Source: Mucilaginibacter ginsenosidivorax (GTDB lineage Bacteria > Bacteroidota > Bacteroidia > Sphingobacteriales > Sphingobacteriaceae). From it: a stretch of DNA of 64,000 bases. The position numbers and the translations under genes were made by a program. Shown here in pieces: positions 16,447 to 23,887 of the stretch; within the stretch, counting starts at the first letter, position 1; each line of letters begins with the position of its first letter. The notes beneath the pieces are model-generated. The model searched no databases. It was not told the DNA's origin and saw only the letters and a list, made by a program, of their open reading frames with translations. The stretch is from positions 6,634,001 through 6,698,000 of the forward strand of contig NZ_CP042437.1 in NCBI RefSeq assembly GCF_007971525.1. Direction: 5' to 3'.

Positions 16447-16550
16447 AACGCCTATATTTAAGTTAAGGGGCAAAAAATACTTTAAGAATTTCGCCATTCT
16501 GAGGGCTTTTTTGCAAAATAGAAGAATTAAATAATTATAATTAAATATAC

Positions 16551-17438
16551 ATGAGTAATAAGGTTGGACAATTAAGCTTATCAAAATTTGCCGATCTGTA
16601 TGCCGACAAGCTGGCCGGCGCTGATTTTTTTGTTGTTGACGAAAAACAGCTGTTAAGTTTAAGCGAATATCCATACCGGTCGGATGGTTATATAATAGGT
16701 ATCTGCACACGCGGCACGGCCAAGGTTGAAGTTAACCTGCAGGTATACGATGCCCGGCCCGATGCCATGCTTTTGGCAACCCCTTTTCATGTTTTACGAA
16801 TTTATAATAGCAGCGATGATTTTTTATGCCGTTTTGTTGTTTTCAGCAAAGCCTTTTTAACAGAAAATAGCGTTAATAGCCATTTTTTAGAGTCATTCAG
16901 TTATTTTAAAAGTGCGTCTATCCCGGTAATCTATCCGGATAAAGCGGATGCTAAAATGATACTGGAGATTTATTTATTGATTCAGAAAAAATTAGACCGC
17001 GAAGGGCATCCCTACAATGTTGAAATTTCTCGGAGTATTTTGATGACCCTGCTTTACGAAATACAGGCCATTTACGAAAAGCAGCACATCATTATAAAAG
17101 GCAAGCAAACCCGGAAACAAGAACTGAACGTACTTTTCCAGGAACTGGTTTTTCATCACTATAAAGAACACCGTAACGTGCAGTACTATGCTGATGCGCT
17201 TTATGTATCACCTAAACATTTAACAGAAACGGTTAAGGAAGTTACCGGCAGAACGGCCGGCGAATGGATAGACGATGCGGTAATACTCGAAGCCAAAGTA
17301 TTATTAAGAAACCACGACGTAAGCATCGCCCGCGTTGCCGAGGATATCCATTTCCCCGATCAATCCTCCTTCGGCAAATATTTCAAAAAACATGCAGGCA
17401 TGTCGCCGTCCGATTACAGGGCGGTATCGGGGCATTGA
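16551..17438 (+). CDS. AraC-family transcriptional regulator
   Basis: A 295-residue protein with an N-terminal ligand-binding, cupin-like half (about 1-170; GTAKVEVNLQVYDARPDAML is typical) and a C-terminal pair of helix-turn-helix motifs (about 195-292). The second HTH carries the AraC signature IARVAEDIHFPDQSSFGKYF, followed by KKHAGMSPSDYR. Proteins of this build bind DNA as activators. Its position between the divergent fadL/SGNH operon and the beta-oxidation genes suggests that it controls lipid uptake or degradation, but no effector can be inferred. The gene lies wholly inside a pair of about 40-bp inverted repeats (16406-16446 and 17754-17793), which is unusual. Confidence 0.93.
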   Translation: MSNKVGQLSLSKFADLYADKLAGADFFVVDEKQLLSLSEYPYRSDGYIIGICTRGTAKVEVNLQVYDARPDAMLLATPFHVLRIYNSSDDFLCRFVVFSKAFLTENSVNSHFLESFSYFKSASIPVIYPDKADAKMILEIYLLIQKKLDREGHPYNVEISRSILMTLLYEIQAIYEKQHIIIKGKQTRKQELNVLFQELVFHHYKEHRNVQYYADALYVSPKHLTETVKEVTGRTAGEWIDDAVILEAKVLLRNHDVSIARVAEDIHFPDQSSFGKYFKKHAGMSPSDYRAVSGH

Positions 17439-17757
17439 GGGGGTGGTTGATTAGGTGAGTGGTTGATTGGGTTGATTAAGTTGGATTGGGTTGACTGGGT
17501 TTATTGAGTTGGATTGGGTTGATTGAGTTGATTGAGTTGGATTGGGTTGGAATAAGTTGATTGGGTTGGGTGCAAAAATCAAAATCCAAAAATCTGATAA
17601 ATCTGTTTAATCCCGGTTCAGAAATGAAACTGTTGCGCAACACAACAGCAAAACAGTCTGATTTAACCTCAAACCCAACTCAATCCAACTTAGTCAACTT
17701 ATTCCAACCCAATCAACCCAATCCAACTCAATCAACCACTCACCCCAACCCCAATCC
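17439..17757. repeat. Self-complementary low-complexity repeat
   Basis: From 17446 to 17575 the + strand is a degenerate tandem array of words such as TTGATTGGG and TTGAGTTGGAT. From 17663 to 17757 it is the complementary set (CCAACTCAATC, CCCAATCAA). Several 15-25 bp blocks pair across a ~90-bp loop containing AATCTGTTTAATCCCGGTTC. The transcript end of the araC-type gene could therefore form a very long hairpin. An open frame here (17561-17767) is only repeat translation. Confidence 0.8.
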
Positions 17758-17793
17758 GACTTTTTGACTAATATCTCCGCATTGCAGCCCTTT
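17754..17793. repeat. Right arm of the ~40-bp inverted repeat around the araC-type gene
   Basis: This is the inverted copy of 16406-16446 and adjoins the low-complexity hairpin. The core differs from the left arm at two positions (GCAATGCGG here against ATAATGCGG on the left, after inversion). The enclosed segment is about 1.35 kb and contains only the regulator gene. No recombinase gene is present inside or next to it. Confidence 0.85.
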
Positions 17794-17959
17794 CTTTAGT
17801 TTATCATCGCTGCTAATTTTACTCCTGATTATAAAACCAATTGCTGCCCTTTAAACCGGGGCGCTTGTTACATGCTGATAATTATTGATATAAAATAGTG
17901 ATTAGTATAATCGGCTGAATTTTAAAACGGGATAAAACACAACCATTAAATACTTATTT

Positions 17960-19756
17960 ATGAATGCCACTGAACCAATGAAAGCCATAAAAGGAGGCGA
18001 ATTTCTGATCAGGGAAACTGCTGCAGACAGCATTTTTATTCCCGAAGAATGGAATGAAGAGCAGTTGATGATTGCCGAAACATGTACCAATTTTCTTGCC
18101 CAGCAGGTAACCCCCAACCTGCAACGTATTGACGAGCAGGAGGAAGGACTGATGCGTTATTTAATGGACGAGGCCGGCGCGCTTGGCCTATTAGGCATAT
18201 CGGTACCCGAAGAATACGGCGGCTTTGGTAAAGATTTTAAAACATCTATGCTGGTTACCGAGAAATTGGGGGCTGGGCATTCGTTTTCTGTTGCGTTTTC
18301 GGCACATACAGGTATAGGTACCATGCCGATACTGTATTACGGTACCGAAGCGCAAAAACAAAAATATGTTCCTAAACTGGCAAGCGGCGAGTGGAAAGGC
18401 GCTTATTGCCTAACCGAGCCATCCGCAGGCTCGGATGCCAACTCAGGCAAAACAAAGGCGAAGCTATCTGCTGATGGTAAACATTATCTCATCACAGGTC
18501 AAAAAATGTGGATCACCAATGCGGGCTTCGCCGATGTCTTTACTGTTTTTGCCAAAATAGATGATGATGAAAACCTGAGTGCCTTTATTGTCGAGAAAGA
18601 TTTTGAAGGTCTTTCATTAAATACCGAAGAACACAAAATGGGTATCAAAGGGAGCTCGACCCGGCAGGTGTTTTTTAACGATTGCAAAGTACCGGTAGAG
18701 AACCTGCTGTCCGAACGCCAGAACGGGTTCAAGATAGCGGTTAATATATTAAATCTTGGCCGTATCAAATTAGGTGGCGGTACGGTAGGGGCAAGCAAGG
18801 ATGTAATTACCGCATCGGTGCGTTATGCCAACGAACGCGAACAGTTTGGCCGCTCTATTTCAAAATACGGAGCTATAAAATATAAATTGGCCCAACAGGC
18901 TATCCGCACTTATGCGTCGGAGTCGGCAGTGTACCGTGCCTGTCAGAATATGGAGGAAGCTACCGAAATGCTGATGGCATCAGGACTTGATGAAACCAAA
19001 GCCAAATTAAAAGGAACTGAGCAATATGCCATTGAAGCTGCAATCCTTAAAGTTCATGCATCCGAAGTTTTGGATTATGTAACCGATGAGGGTGTACAAA
19101 TATATGGTGGTATGGGCTACAGCGCCGAGGCACCAATGGACAGGGCGTACCGCGATTCAAGGATCAACCGGATCTTTGAGGGAACTAACGAAATAAACCG
19201 GTTGTTAACGGTTGATATGATGCTTAAACGCGCTATGAAAGGCGAACTTGACCTGATGGGGCCGGCTCAAAAAGTAGCAGGCGAACTGGTAAGCATCCCC
19301 GATTTTGGCGCGGCTGAAGATGATGGACTGTTTGCTAAAGAAAAGAAATATATAGCCAATTTTAAAAAGGCCATATTGATGGTAGCAGGCGGCGCCGTGC
19401 AAAAACTGATGACACAATTGGGTAAAGAGCAGGAAGTGCTGATGAACCTGGCCGACATGCTGATAGAGCTTTACGTGAGCGAATCGTTGCAACTGCGGGT
19501 AGAAAAGCTGGTAGGCTTAAGAGGAGAAGAAGCCTGCAAAGAACAACTGGATATCATGCGCATATATATTAACGATGCGGCAGAGCATCTTGCAAAAGCA
19601 GGCAGGGAGGCATTAAACTCATTTGCCGAAGGCGATGAAAGAAGAATGATGCTGATGGGACTTAAGCGTTTCACCAAAACCGAAGATTTTAATACCACCC
19701 AGGCACGCAGGAATGTTGCCGCAAAACTGATAGCCGAAAATAAATATTGTTTTTAA
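17960..19756 (+). CDS. Acyl-CoA dehydrogenase (VLCAD-like, long C-terminus)
   Basis: A 598-residue FAD enzyme catalysing the first step of beta-oxidation, acyl-CoA to trans-2-enoyl-CoA. Acyl-CoA dehydrogenase signatures are in order: GLLGISVPEEYGGFG (N-terminal domain), GAYCLTEPSAGSDANSGKTK (signature 1), YANEREQFGRSISKYGAIKY, and QIYGGMGYSAEAPMDRAYRD followed by INRIFEGTNEI near residue 410, where the catalytic base and FAD contacts lie. About 170 extra C-terminal residues resemble very-long-chain dehydrogenases. It is followed by etfBA, its expected electron acceptor. A start at 17978 (MKAIKGGEF) is an alternative. Substrate chain length is inferred only from architecture. Confidence 0.93.
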   Translation: MNATEPMKAIKGGEFLIRETAADSIFIPEEWNEEQLMIAETCTNFLAQQVTPNLQRIDEQEEGLMRYLMDEAGALGLLGISVPEEYGGFGKDFKTSMLVTEKLGAGHSFSVAFSAHTGIGTMPILYYGTEAQKQKYVPKLASGEWKGAYCLTEPSAGSDANSGKTKAKLSADGKHYLITGQKMWITNAGFADVFTVFAKIDDDENLSAFIVEKDFEGLSLNTEEHKMGIKGSSTRQVFFNDCKVPVENLLSERQNGFKIAVNILNLGRIKLGGGTVGASKDVITASVRYANEREQFGRSISKYGAIKYKLAQQAIRTYASESAVYRACQNMEEATEMLMASGLDETKAKLKGTEQYAIEAAILKVHASEVLDYVTDEGVQIYGGMGYSAEAPMDRAYRDSRINRIFEGTNEINRLLTVDMMLKRAMKGELDLMGPAQKVAGELVSIPDFGAAEDDGLFAKEKKYIANFKKAILMVAGGAVQKLMTQLGKEQEVLMNLADMLIELYVSESLQLRVEKLVGLRGEEACKEQLDIMRIYINDAAEHLAKAGREALNSFAEGDERRMMLMGLKRFTKTEDFNTTQARRNVAAKLIAENKYCF

Positions 19757-19765
19757 GTCTGGGAA

Positions 19766-19797
19766 AGCCTTACGAAGTTTTAAAACTTCGTAAGGCT
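19766..19797. terminator. Perfect 32-bp palindrome after the acyl-CoA dehydrogenase gene
   Basis: AGCCTTACGAAGTTTT is followed directly by its exact reverse complement. The transcript could form a strong 3' hairpin, though no T-run follows, so it may act as a mRNA stabiliser or a weak terminator before etfB. Confidence 0.55.
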
Positions 19798-19836
19798 GGA
19801 TTAGCGAAATTCTGAAGGTGACAATGACGTCTATCG

Positions 19837-20014
19837 CATGTCGGCGACGACTCACCCCGACGAGGCTACGCCCGTCTGCCCCTCTCTCCGACTGCGTCGC
19901 ATAGAGGGGCGGGGGAAAAGAAAAACAAAAATGAGCTTCACCCTCTTTGCGGCGCAGCCGGAAAGAGGGTCGGCCAGCGCAGCGCAGCCGGGGTGAGTCG
20001 TGACCAGCGTTCAA
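19837..20014. repeat. Dispersed palindromic element, copy A
   Basis: The element has GACTCACCCCG/CGGGGTGAGTC inverted ends (19849-19859 and 19989-19999). Inside are two hairpins, one from GCCCCTCTCTCC and ATAGAGGGGC, the other CCCTCTTT...AAAGAGGG. A similar copy lies in the opposite orientation at 50328-50495, including about 13 bp of conserved flank (TTGAACGCTGGT). It fills the spacer before etfB. No protein is encoded, which fits a non-autonomous mobile or REP-like element. Confidence 0.82.
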
Positions 20015-20097
20015 CCGAATGTTTGCATAAAACCAAATACCTCATTAGCAATCCAACCGCCCTTAATAACATCAACCTAAAAAATAAAAATCTAATA

Positions 20098-20841
20098 ATG
20101 AAAGTATTAGTGTGTATAAGCCAGGTGCCGGATACCAGTACCAAAATAGTATTAAAAAATAACAATACCGCCATCAGCAGCGATGGGGTTACTTATGTAA
20201 TTAACCCTTACGATGAATGGTATGCCCTCATCCGGGCGATAGAACTAAAAGAAAGTGGCATAGCTACCCAGGTGCACCTCATCACTGTTGGTTCTGCCAA
20301 TGTCGAGCCAGTGATCCGGAAAGCACTTGCACTGGGTGGCGATGAAGCCGTCCGCATTGATGCCGATAGCAATGATCCTTATGAAACTGCCGGTTATATA
20401 GCCGAATATGCTGCCGGGGCCGGTTATGATCTTATTTTATGCGGCAAAGAATCTATCGATTACAATAACGGTACTACAGGCACCATGCTGGCCGGGTTGC
20501 TGGACATTGATTATATTGGCTTTGCAACAGGTATACAGGTAGAAGGTAATACGGCAGTGGTAACCCGTGAAATAGAAGGCGGCGAGGAAACCGATGTTTG
20601 TAACTTACCTGTGGTAATATCCTGCCAAAAAGGTGTTGCCGAAGCGCGCATACCCAACATGCGTGGTATAATGGCTGCGCGTACACGACCGTTAAAGGTT
20701 GTTATGCCTACAAAAATAGCACCGCTTACCCAAATATTAGCGTATGAATTACCGCCAGCCAAAGCCGGGATAAAACTTGTAAGCCCCGATAATATGGACG
20801 AGTTGGTAGCATTGCTGCATACCGAGGCCAAAGTAATCTGA
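20098..20841 (+). CDS. etfB: Electron transfer flavoprotein beta subunit
   Basis: A 247-residue protein beginning MKVLVCISQVPDTSTKIVL, the typical EtfB N-terminus. The AMP/nucleotide-binding region has DLILCGKESIDYNNGTTG, and the EtfB signature VCNLPVVISCQKGVAEARIP is present around residue 170. EtfB holds AMP and docks dehydrogenases, and with EtfA passes electrons from acyl-CoA dehydrogenase to the quinone pool. The start is set at 20098; an in-frame extension to 19993 would overlap the dispersed repeat and has no family support. etfA follows after 62 bp, forming an operon. Confidence 0.96.
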   Translation: MKVLVCISQVPDTSTKIVLKNNNTAISSDGVTYVINPYDEWYALIRAIELKESGIATQVHLITVGSANVEPVIRKALALGGDEAVRIDADSNDPYETAGYIAEYAAGAGYDLILCGKESIDYNNGTTGTMLAGLLDIDYIGFATGIQVEGNTAVVTREIEGGEETDVCNLPVVISCQKGVAEARIPNMRGIMAARTRPLKVVMPTKIAPLTQILAYELPPAKAGIKLVSPDNMDELVALLHTEAKVI

Positions 20842-20903
20842 TAGCTGATTTTTCATGTCCGCTGCTTGTAACGGGCATATTTCACCTTAAAAAACTTAAA
20901 AAA

Positions 20904-21881
20904 ATGTCTGTAATTGTATTGATAGAACATACCGGGGGAACGATAAAAAAGAAAAATTTTGAGGCTGTACACTATGCAACGCAAATAGCTAAGCAAACGG
21001 GTACCACGGTAACTGCCCTTGTTTTAGGCGCCGTTGCCGCTGCCGAAATGGAAAGCCTTGGCCAATATGGCGCTCAAAAAGTTTTACATGTTGCTGATAG
21101 CCGTCTAGACGAGTTGCATGCGCGGGCTTACGCCGGCGCATTGATAGCTGCAGCGCAAAATGAAGGGAGTAAAATAATTGTAACGCTTCATGATATCGGT
21201 GGCAGGATGGTTGCCCCGCGGGTGGCCGTGAAATTAGGGGCCGGCTTGGTGGCGGGTGCATTGTCGTATCCCGATACCGAAAAAGGATTTGTGATTAAAA
21301 AAGCCGTATTCTCGGGCAAAGCTTTTGCCTATGTAAATATTTTAAGCGATGTAAAGGTAATTATGCTGATGCCGAATACTTTCCCGGCAACTAAAATTGA
21401 AGGGAGAGCAGCTATAGAGCAATTGGATGTAAGCTTTGGCGAAGGAGATTTTGGCGTAAAAGTGAAAGCCGTAAATAAAGTGACCGGCGAGGTGGCGCTT
21501 GCTGATGCCGAACTGGTTGTCTCCGGCGGCCGCGGAATGAAAGGGCCCGAAAACTGGGGCATACTGGAAGAGCTGGCAAAAGAACTGGGCGCTGCTACAG
21601 CCTGCTCGCGCCCGGTGGCCGATTCGCACTGGCGGCCACATCACGAGCATGTTGGCCAAACAGGCGGTACGGTGCGCCCCAATTTATATATAGCGGTGGG
21701 CATATCAGGCGCCATCCAGCACCTGGCGGGTGTTAACGGTTCAAAAATAATTGTGGTAATTAACAAAGATCCTGAAGCTCCTTTTTTTAAAGCTGCCAAT
21801 TACGGTGTTGTGGGCGATGCCATGGAGATTTTGCCAAGGCTGACGGCCGCCGTCAGGAAGTTTAAGCAACAGCATAAATAA
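20904..21881 (+). CDS. etfA: Electron transfer flavoprotein alpha subunit
   Basis: A 325-residue FAD-binding subunit of the ETF heterodimer. The N-terminal half (1-190) is the EtfA/B-like Rossmann domain. The C-terminal FAD domain has VSGGRGMKGPENW, then SRPVADSHWRPHHEHVGQTG and YIAVGISGAIQHLAG, and ends NYGVVGDAMEILPRL, all hallmark EtfA segments. It accepts electrons from the acyl-CoA dehydrogenase upstream. The electron acceptor ETF:quinone oxidoreductase is not in the window. The thioesterase gene begins 12 bp downstream, in the same operon. Confidence 0.96.
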   Translation: MSVIVLIEHTGGTIKKKNFEAVHYATQIAKQTGTTVTALVLGAVAAAEMESLGQYGAQKVLHVADSRLDELHARAYAGALIAAAQNEGSKIIVTLHDIGGRMVAPRVAVKLGAGLVAGALSYPDTEKGFVIKKAVFSGKAFAYVNILSDVKVIMLMPNTFPATKIEGRAAIEQLDVSFGEGDFGVKVKAVNKVTGEVALADAELVVSGGRGMKGPENWGILEELAKELGAATACSRPVADSHWRPHHEHVGQTGGTVRPNLYIAVGISGAIQHLAGVNGSKIIVVINKDPEAPFFKAANYGVVGDAMEILPRLTAAVRKFKQQHK

Positions 21882-21893
21882 AACAATAAGGTT

Positions 21894-22343
21894 ATGGAAT
21901 TTTTTTATAAAGGCCAGGTATTATGGTCGCAAATAGATTCAAACCAGCACATGCGGCATTCCGCTTATGCCGATTTTGCAGCACAGGCACGTATAACCAT
22001 GCTGGAAAACCTGGGTTTAAAACTCCCCAAACTTTATGAATATAAAATAGGCCCCGTATTGTTCAGAGAAGAATTGATTTACCTGCGCGAGATTGGAATT
22101 AATGACCTGATCCGGGTAAGCTGCGAACTTATCAGCTCGCGGCCCGACGGTTCCCGCTGGGCAATAAGGCACGAGTTGTACCGGGGCGATGGCGTTAAAG
22201 CCGCAATAGTAAATGCCGAAGGGGCCTGGATAGATATGGAAAAACGCAGGCTGGCCATATTACCCGCAGAACTAAGCCAGATGTTTATGAATGCCCCCCG
22301 GAGTAGTGATTATATTGAAGAACGCAAACCTGAAAGTGATTAA
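21894..22343 (+). CDS. Hot-dog-fold acyl-CoA thioesterase
   Basis: A 149-residue protein of the 4HBT/YbgC type. The N-terminal segment WSQIDSNQHMRHSAYADFA matches the family consensus around the catalytic Asp (D-x-x-x-H-M-x-x-x-x-Y). The core strand-helix pattern (GPVLFREELIYLREI...IRVSCELISSRPDGSRWAIRH) also fits. Such enzymes hydrolyse acyl-CoA thioesters and are often used to recover CoA from stalled beta-oxidation intermediates. It is 12 bp downstream of etfA. The preferred acyl chain is unknown. Confidence 0.88.
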   Translation: MEFFYKGQVLWSQIDSNQHMRHSAYADFAAQARITMLENLGLKLPKLYEYKIGPVLFREELIYLREIGINDLIRVSCELISSRPDGSRWAIRHELYRGDGVKAAIVNAEGAWIDMEKRRLAILPAELSQMFMNAPRSSDYIEERKPESD

Positions 22344-22431
22344 AATAAAAAAAATAATTTCCGCACTTTAAATTTGAAAAAATGGTCGATTCCGAATTTA
22401 TATCGGGTGCGAAGCTAAAATCTCCCCTACA

Positions 22432-22674
22432 GGGCTATCGTGTGTACACATATCTTTTAGTAAAAAAAATGTCATTTCGATAGAGCCTGAAGGGGAAGGA
22501 GGGGGGCGCGAAAGAGAAATCTTTAACGATTTGCATCACAACCCGCCTGTCGGAATGCAGGGTGTCGAAGATTTCTCCTCACCCCCTGCTCGCCAGGCCC
22601 TTTCTGGTTCGCTCGAAATGACATTCGGTTTTATTAGTTGATAAGATTCAAAAGATATGTGTACACGATAGCCC
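22432..22674. repeat. Nested inverted-repeat (MITE-like) element
   Basis: Outer arms at 22432-22458 and 22650-22674 (GGGCTATCGTG...CACATATCTTTT and its inverse) are complementary except for a 2-bp insertion. Within them is a 158-bp element (22468-22625) with 13-bp perfect inverted ends AATGTCATTTCGA/TCGAAATGACATT and an inner GAGAAATCTT/AAGATTTCTC pair. No protein is encoded. The structure fits a non-autonomous insertion between the thioesterase and acyl-CoA-binding protein genes. Confidence 0.82.
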
Positions 22675-22743
22675 GGAGGAAGGGATATAGAGGTGGCTCT
22701 TGTGGAAACTATTCCCACACATTTACAAATTAAAAATTTAACC

Positions 22744-23007
22744 ATGACCGATTTAAAGAACACCTTTGAAAAAGCGGTTGCCGAAAGCAAACAACTGCCA
22801 TCAAAACCGGATAACGAAACACTGTTAAGCTTATACAGTCTGTACAAACAGGCAACAGCAGGCGATATTGATACTCAAAATACTCCGGCGATGTTTGATT
22901 TTGTGGCCAAAGCAAAATATGATGCCTGGCTAAAACTGCAGGGTATGGCCGCCGATGTTGCAATGCAGCTATATATTAATTTGGTAGCAAGTCTGAAAGG
23001 CGGATAG
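22744..23007 (+). CDS. Acyl-CoA-binding protein (ACBP)
   Basis: An 87-residue protein, the normal size of the ACBP family. It has the four-helix pattern and signature residues: F-x-x-A at the N-terminus, LLSLYSLYKQATAGD, a Lys-rich third segment (FVAKAKYDAWLKLQGM) and a final helix. ACBP binds long-chain acyl-CoA esters, buffering and delivering them within the cytoplasm. ACBP genes are scattered among bacteria; its place amid beta-oxidation genes fits acyl-CoA handling. An in-frame start at 22693 is unlikely because the family begins right at MTDLKNTFEKA. Confidence 0.92.
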   Translation: MTDLKNTFEKAVAESKQLPSKPDNETLLSLYSLYKQATAGDIDTQNTPAMFDFVAKAKYDAWLKLQGMAADVAMQLYINLVASLKGG

Positions 23008-23011
23008 CCTT

Positions 23012-23113
23012 AAGTCGGAAGTCCAAAGTCTGAAGTCTTGAGTCTTGAGTCTTGAGTCAAAAATGACAATCCAGACTTTGGACTTAAGACTTCAGACTTT
23101 GGACTTCCGACTT
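23012..23113. repeat. 28-bp perfect inverted repeat of AAGTC words
   Basis: Left arm 23012-23039 is built of repeated AAGTC/GAAGTC words, and right arm 23086-23113 is its exact reverse complement; between them is a 46-bp loop containing GAGTCTTGAGTCTTGAGTC. It lies just after the ACBP stop codon and could fold as a long 3' hairpin. The 293 bp from here to 23406 show no other feature. Confidence 0.85.
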
Positions 23114-23406
23114 AATATTATTTAGTAGCGTAATTATCAAACAAAAGAGGCTAACTTTAATTTCCGAAATATTGACAAATGTTTCCGTCGTTTTAACCTT
23201 TGTTAAGCGCCGCATAAGCTGATATTTGTTATTATAAACCATCCCGTTAATTAGCGGGGCTAAATTATTTTAATCATTTTATAATTCTACCTGTTTCTTA
23301 TTTAGAGATGGCTTCTGATGCCGGGATTACTGTTTTGTAAGTCTTAAAAGCATGGATATGCCTCAAAAAAAGAGATGGTTTTTTTGTAAAAATAATACCT
23401 GAAACA

Positions 23407-23859
23407 ATGTCTGCATCAAAAAAACAACCTATCCGTTTTGCACTAACCCTGCTAACTCTGTTATCGGTAAGCGTATGCGTAAAAGCACAGGCAGACAGAA
23501 TTGAGGGCATGTGGTATAACGATGTAAAAAGCGCCAAAATCCAGATCACAAAAGAAAACAATGGTAAGTTTTATGGCAAGGTAGTGTGGCTTAAAGAACC
23601 CCTTAAAAACGGCAAACCAAAAGTTGACGAAATGAACGTTGACGAAAAATTGCGCACACGGCCCCGGCTGGGCCTACCTGTATTGGCCGATTTTGAAAAA
23701 GACGGTGACGACAAGTATACAGGCGGCACCATTTATGATCCGCTAAACGGTAAAACATACTCCTGCAAAATAACCTATAAAGGCAAAACCTTAGATATCC
23801 GCGGCTATATCGGCATTTCGCTGTTTGGGCGTACCACCACCTGGTCGCGGGCCGAATAA
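23407..23859 (+). CDS. Secreted DUF2147 protein
   Basis: A 150-residue protein with signal peptide (LTLLTLLSVSVCVKAQA, cleavage near residue 30). The mature part has the DUF2147 pattern: IEGMWYNDVKSAKIQITKEN, GKFYGKVVWLKEPL, GLPVLADFEKDGDDKYTGGT, IYDPLNGKTYSCKI and ending IGISLFGRTTTWSR. Members are small periplasmic beta-barrel-like proteins of unknown role. It lies 28 bp before the FadN-type gene, so it may be co-expressed with beta-oxidation enzymes, but no biochemical function can be given. Confidence 0.88.
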   Translation: MSASKKQPIRFALTLLTLLSVSVCVKAQADRIEGMWYNDVKSAKIQITKENNGKFYGKVVWLKEPLKNGKPKVDEMNVDEKLRTRPRLGLPVLADFEKDGDDKYTGGTIYDPLNGKTYSCKITYKGKTLDIRGYIGISLFGRTTTWSRAE

Positions 23860-23887
23860 ATAAAATTTTAATAAACAAGCTTTACTG

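Noticed and set aside
17561..17767. 68-residue open frame rich in Asn, Pro and Gln
   Set aside because: It is a translation of the low-complexity CCAATC/CAACCC repeat and has no protein features.
19993..20097. N-terminal extension of EtfB
   Set aside because: The extension lies in the dispersed repeat and the family N-terminus starts exactly at ATG 20098.
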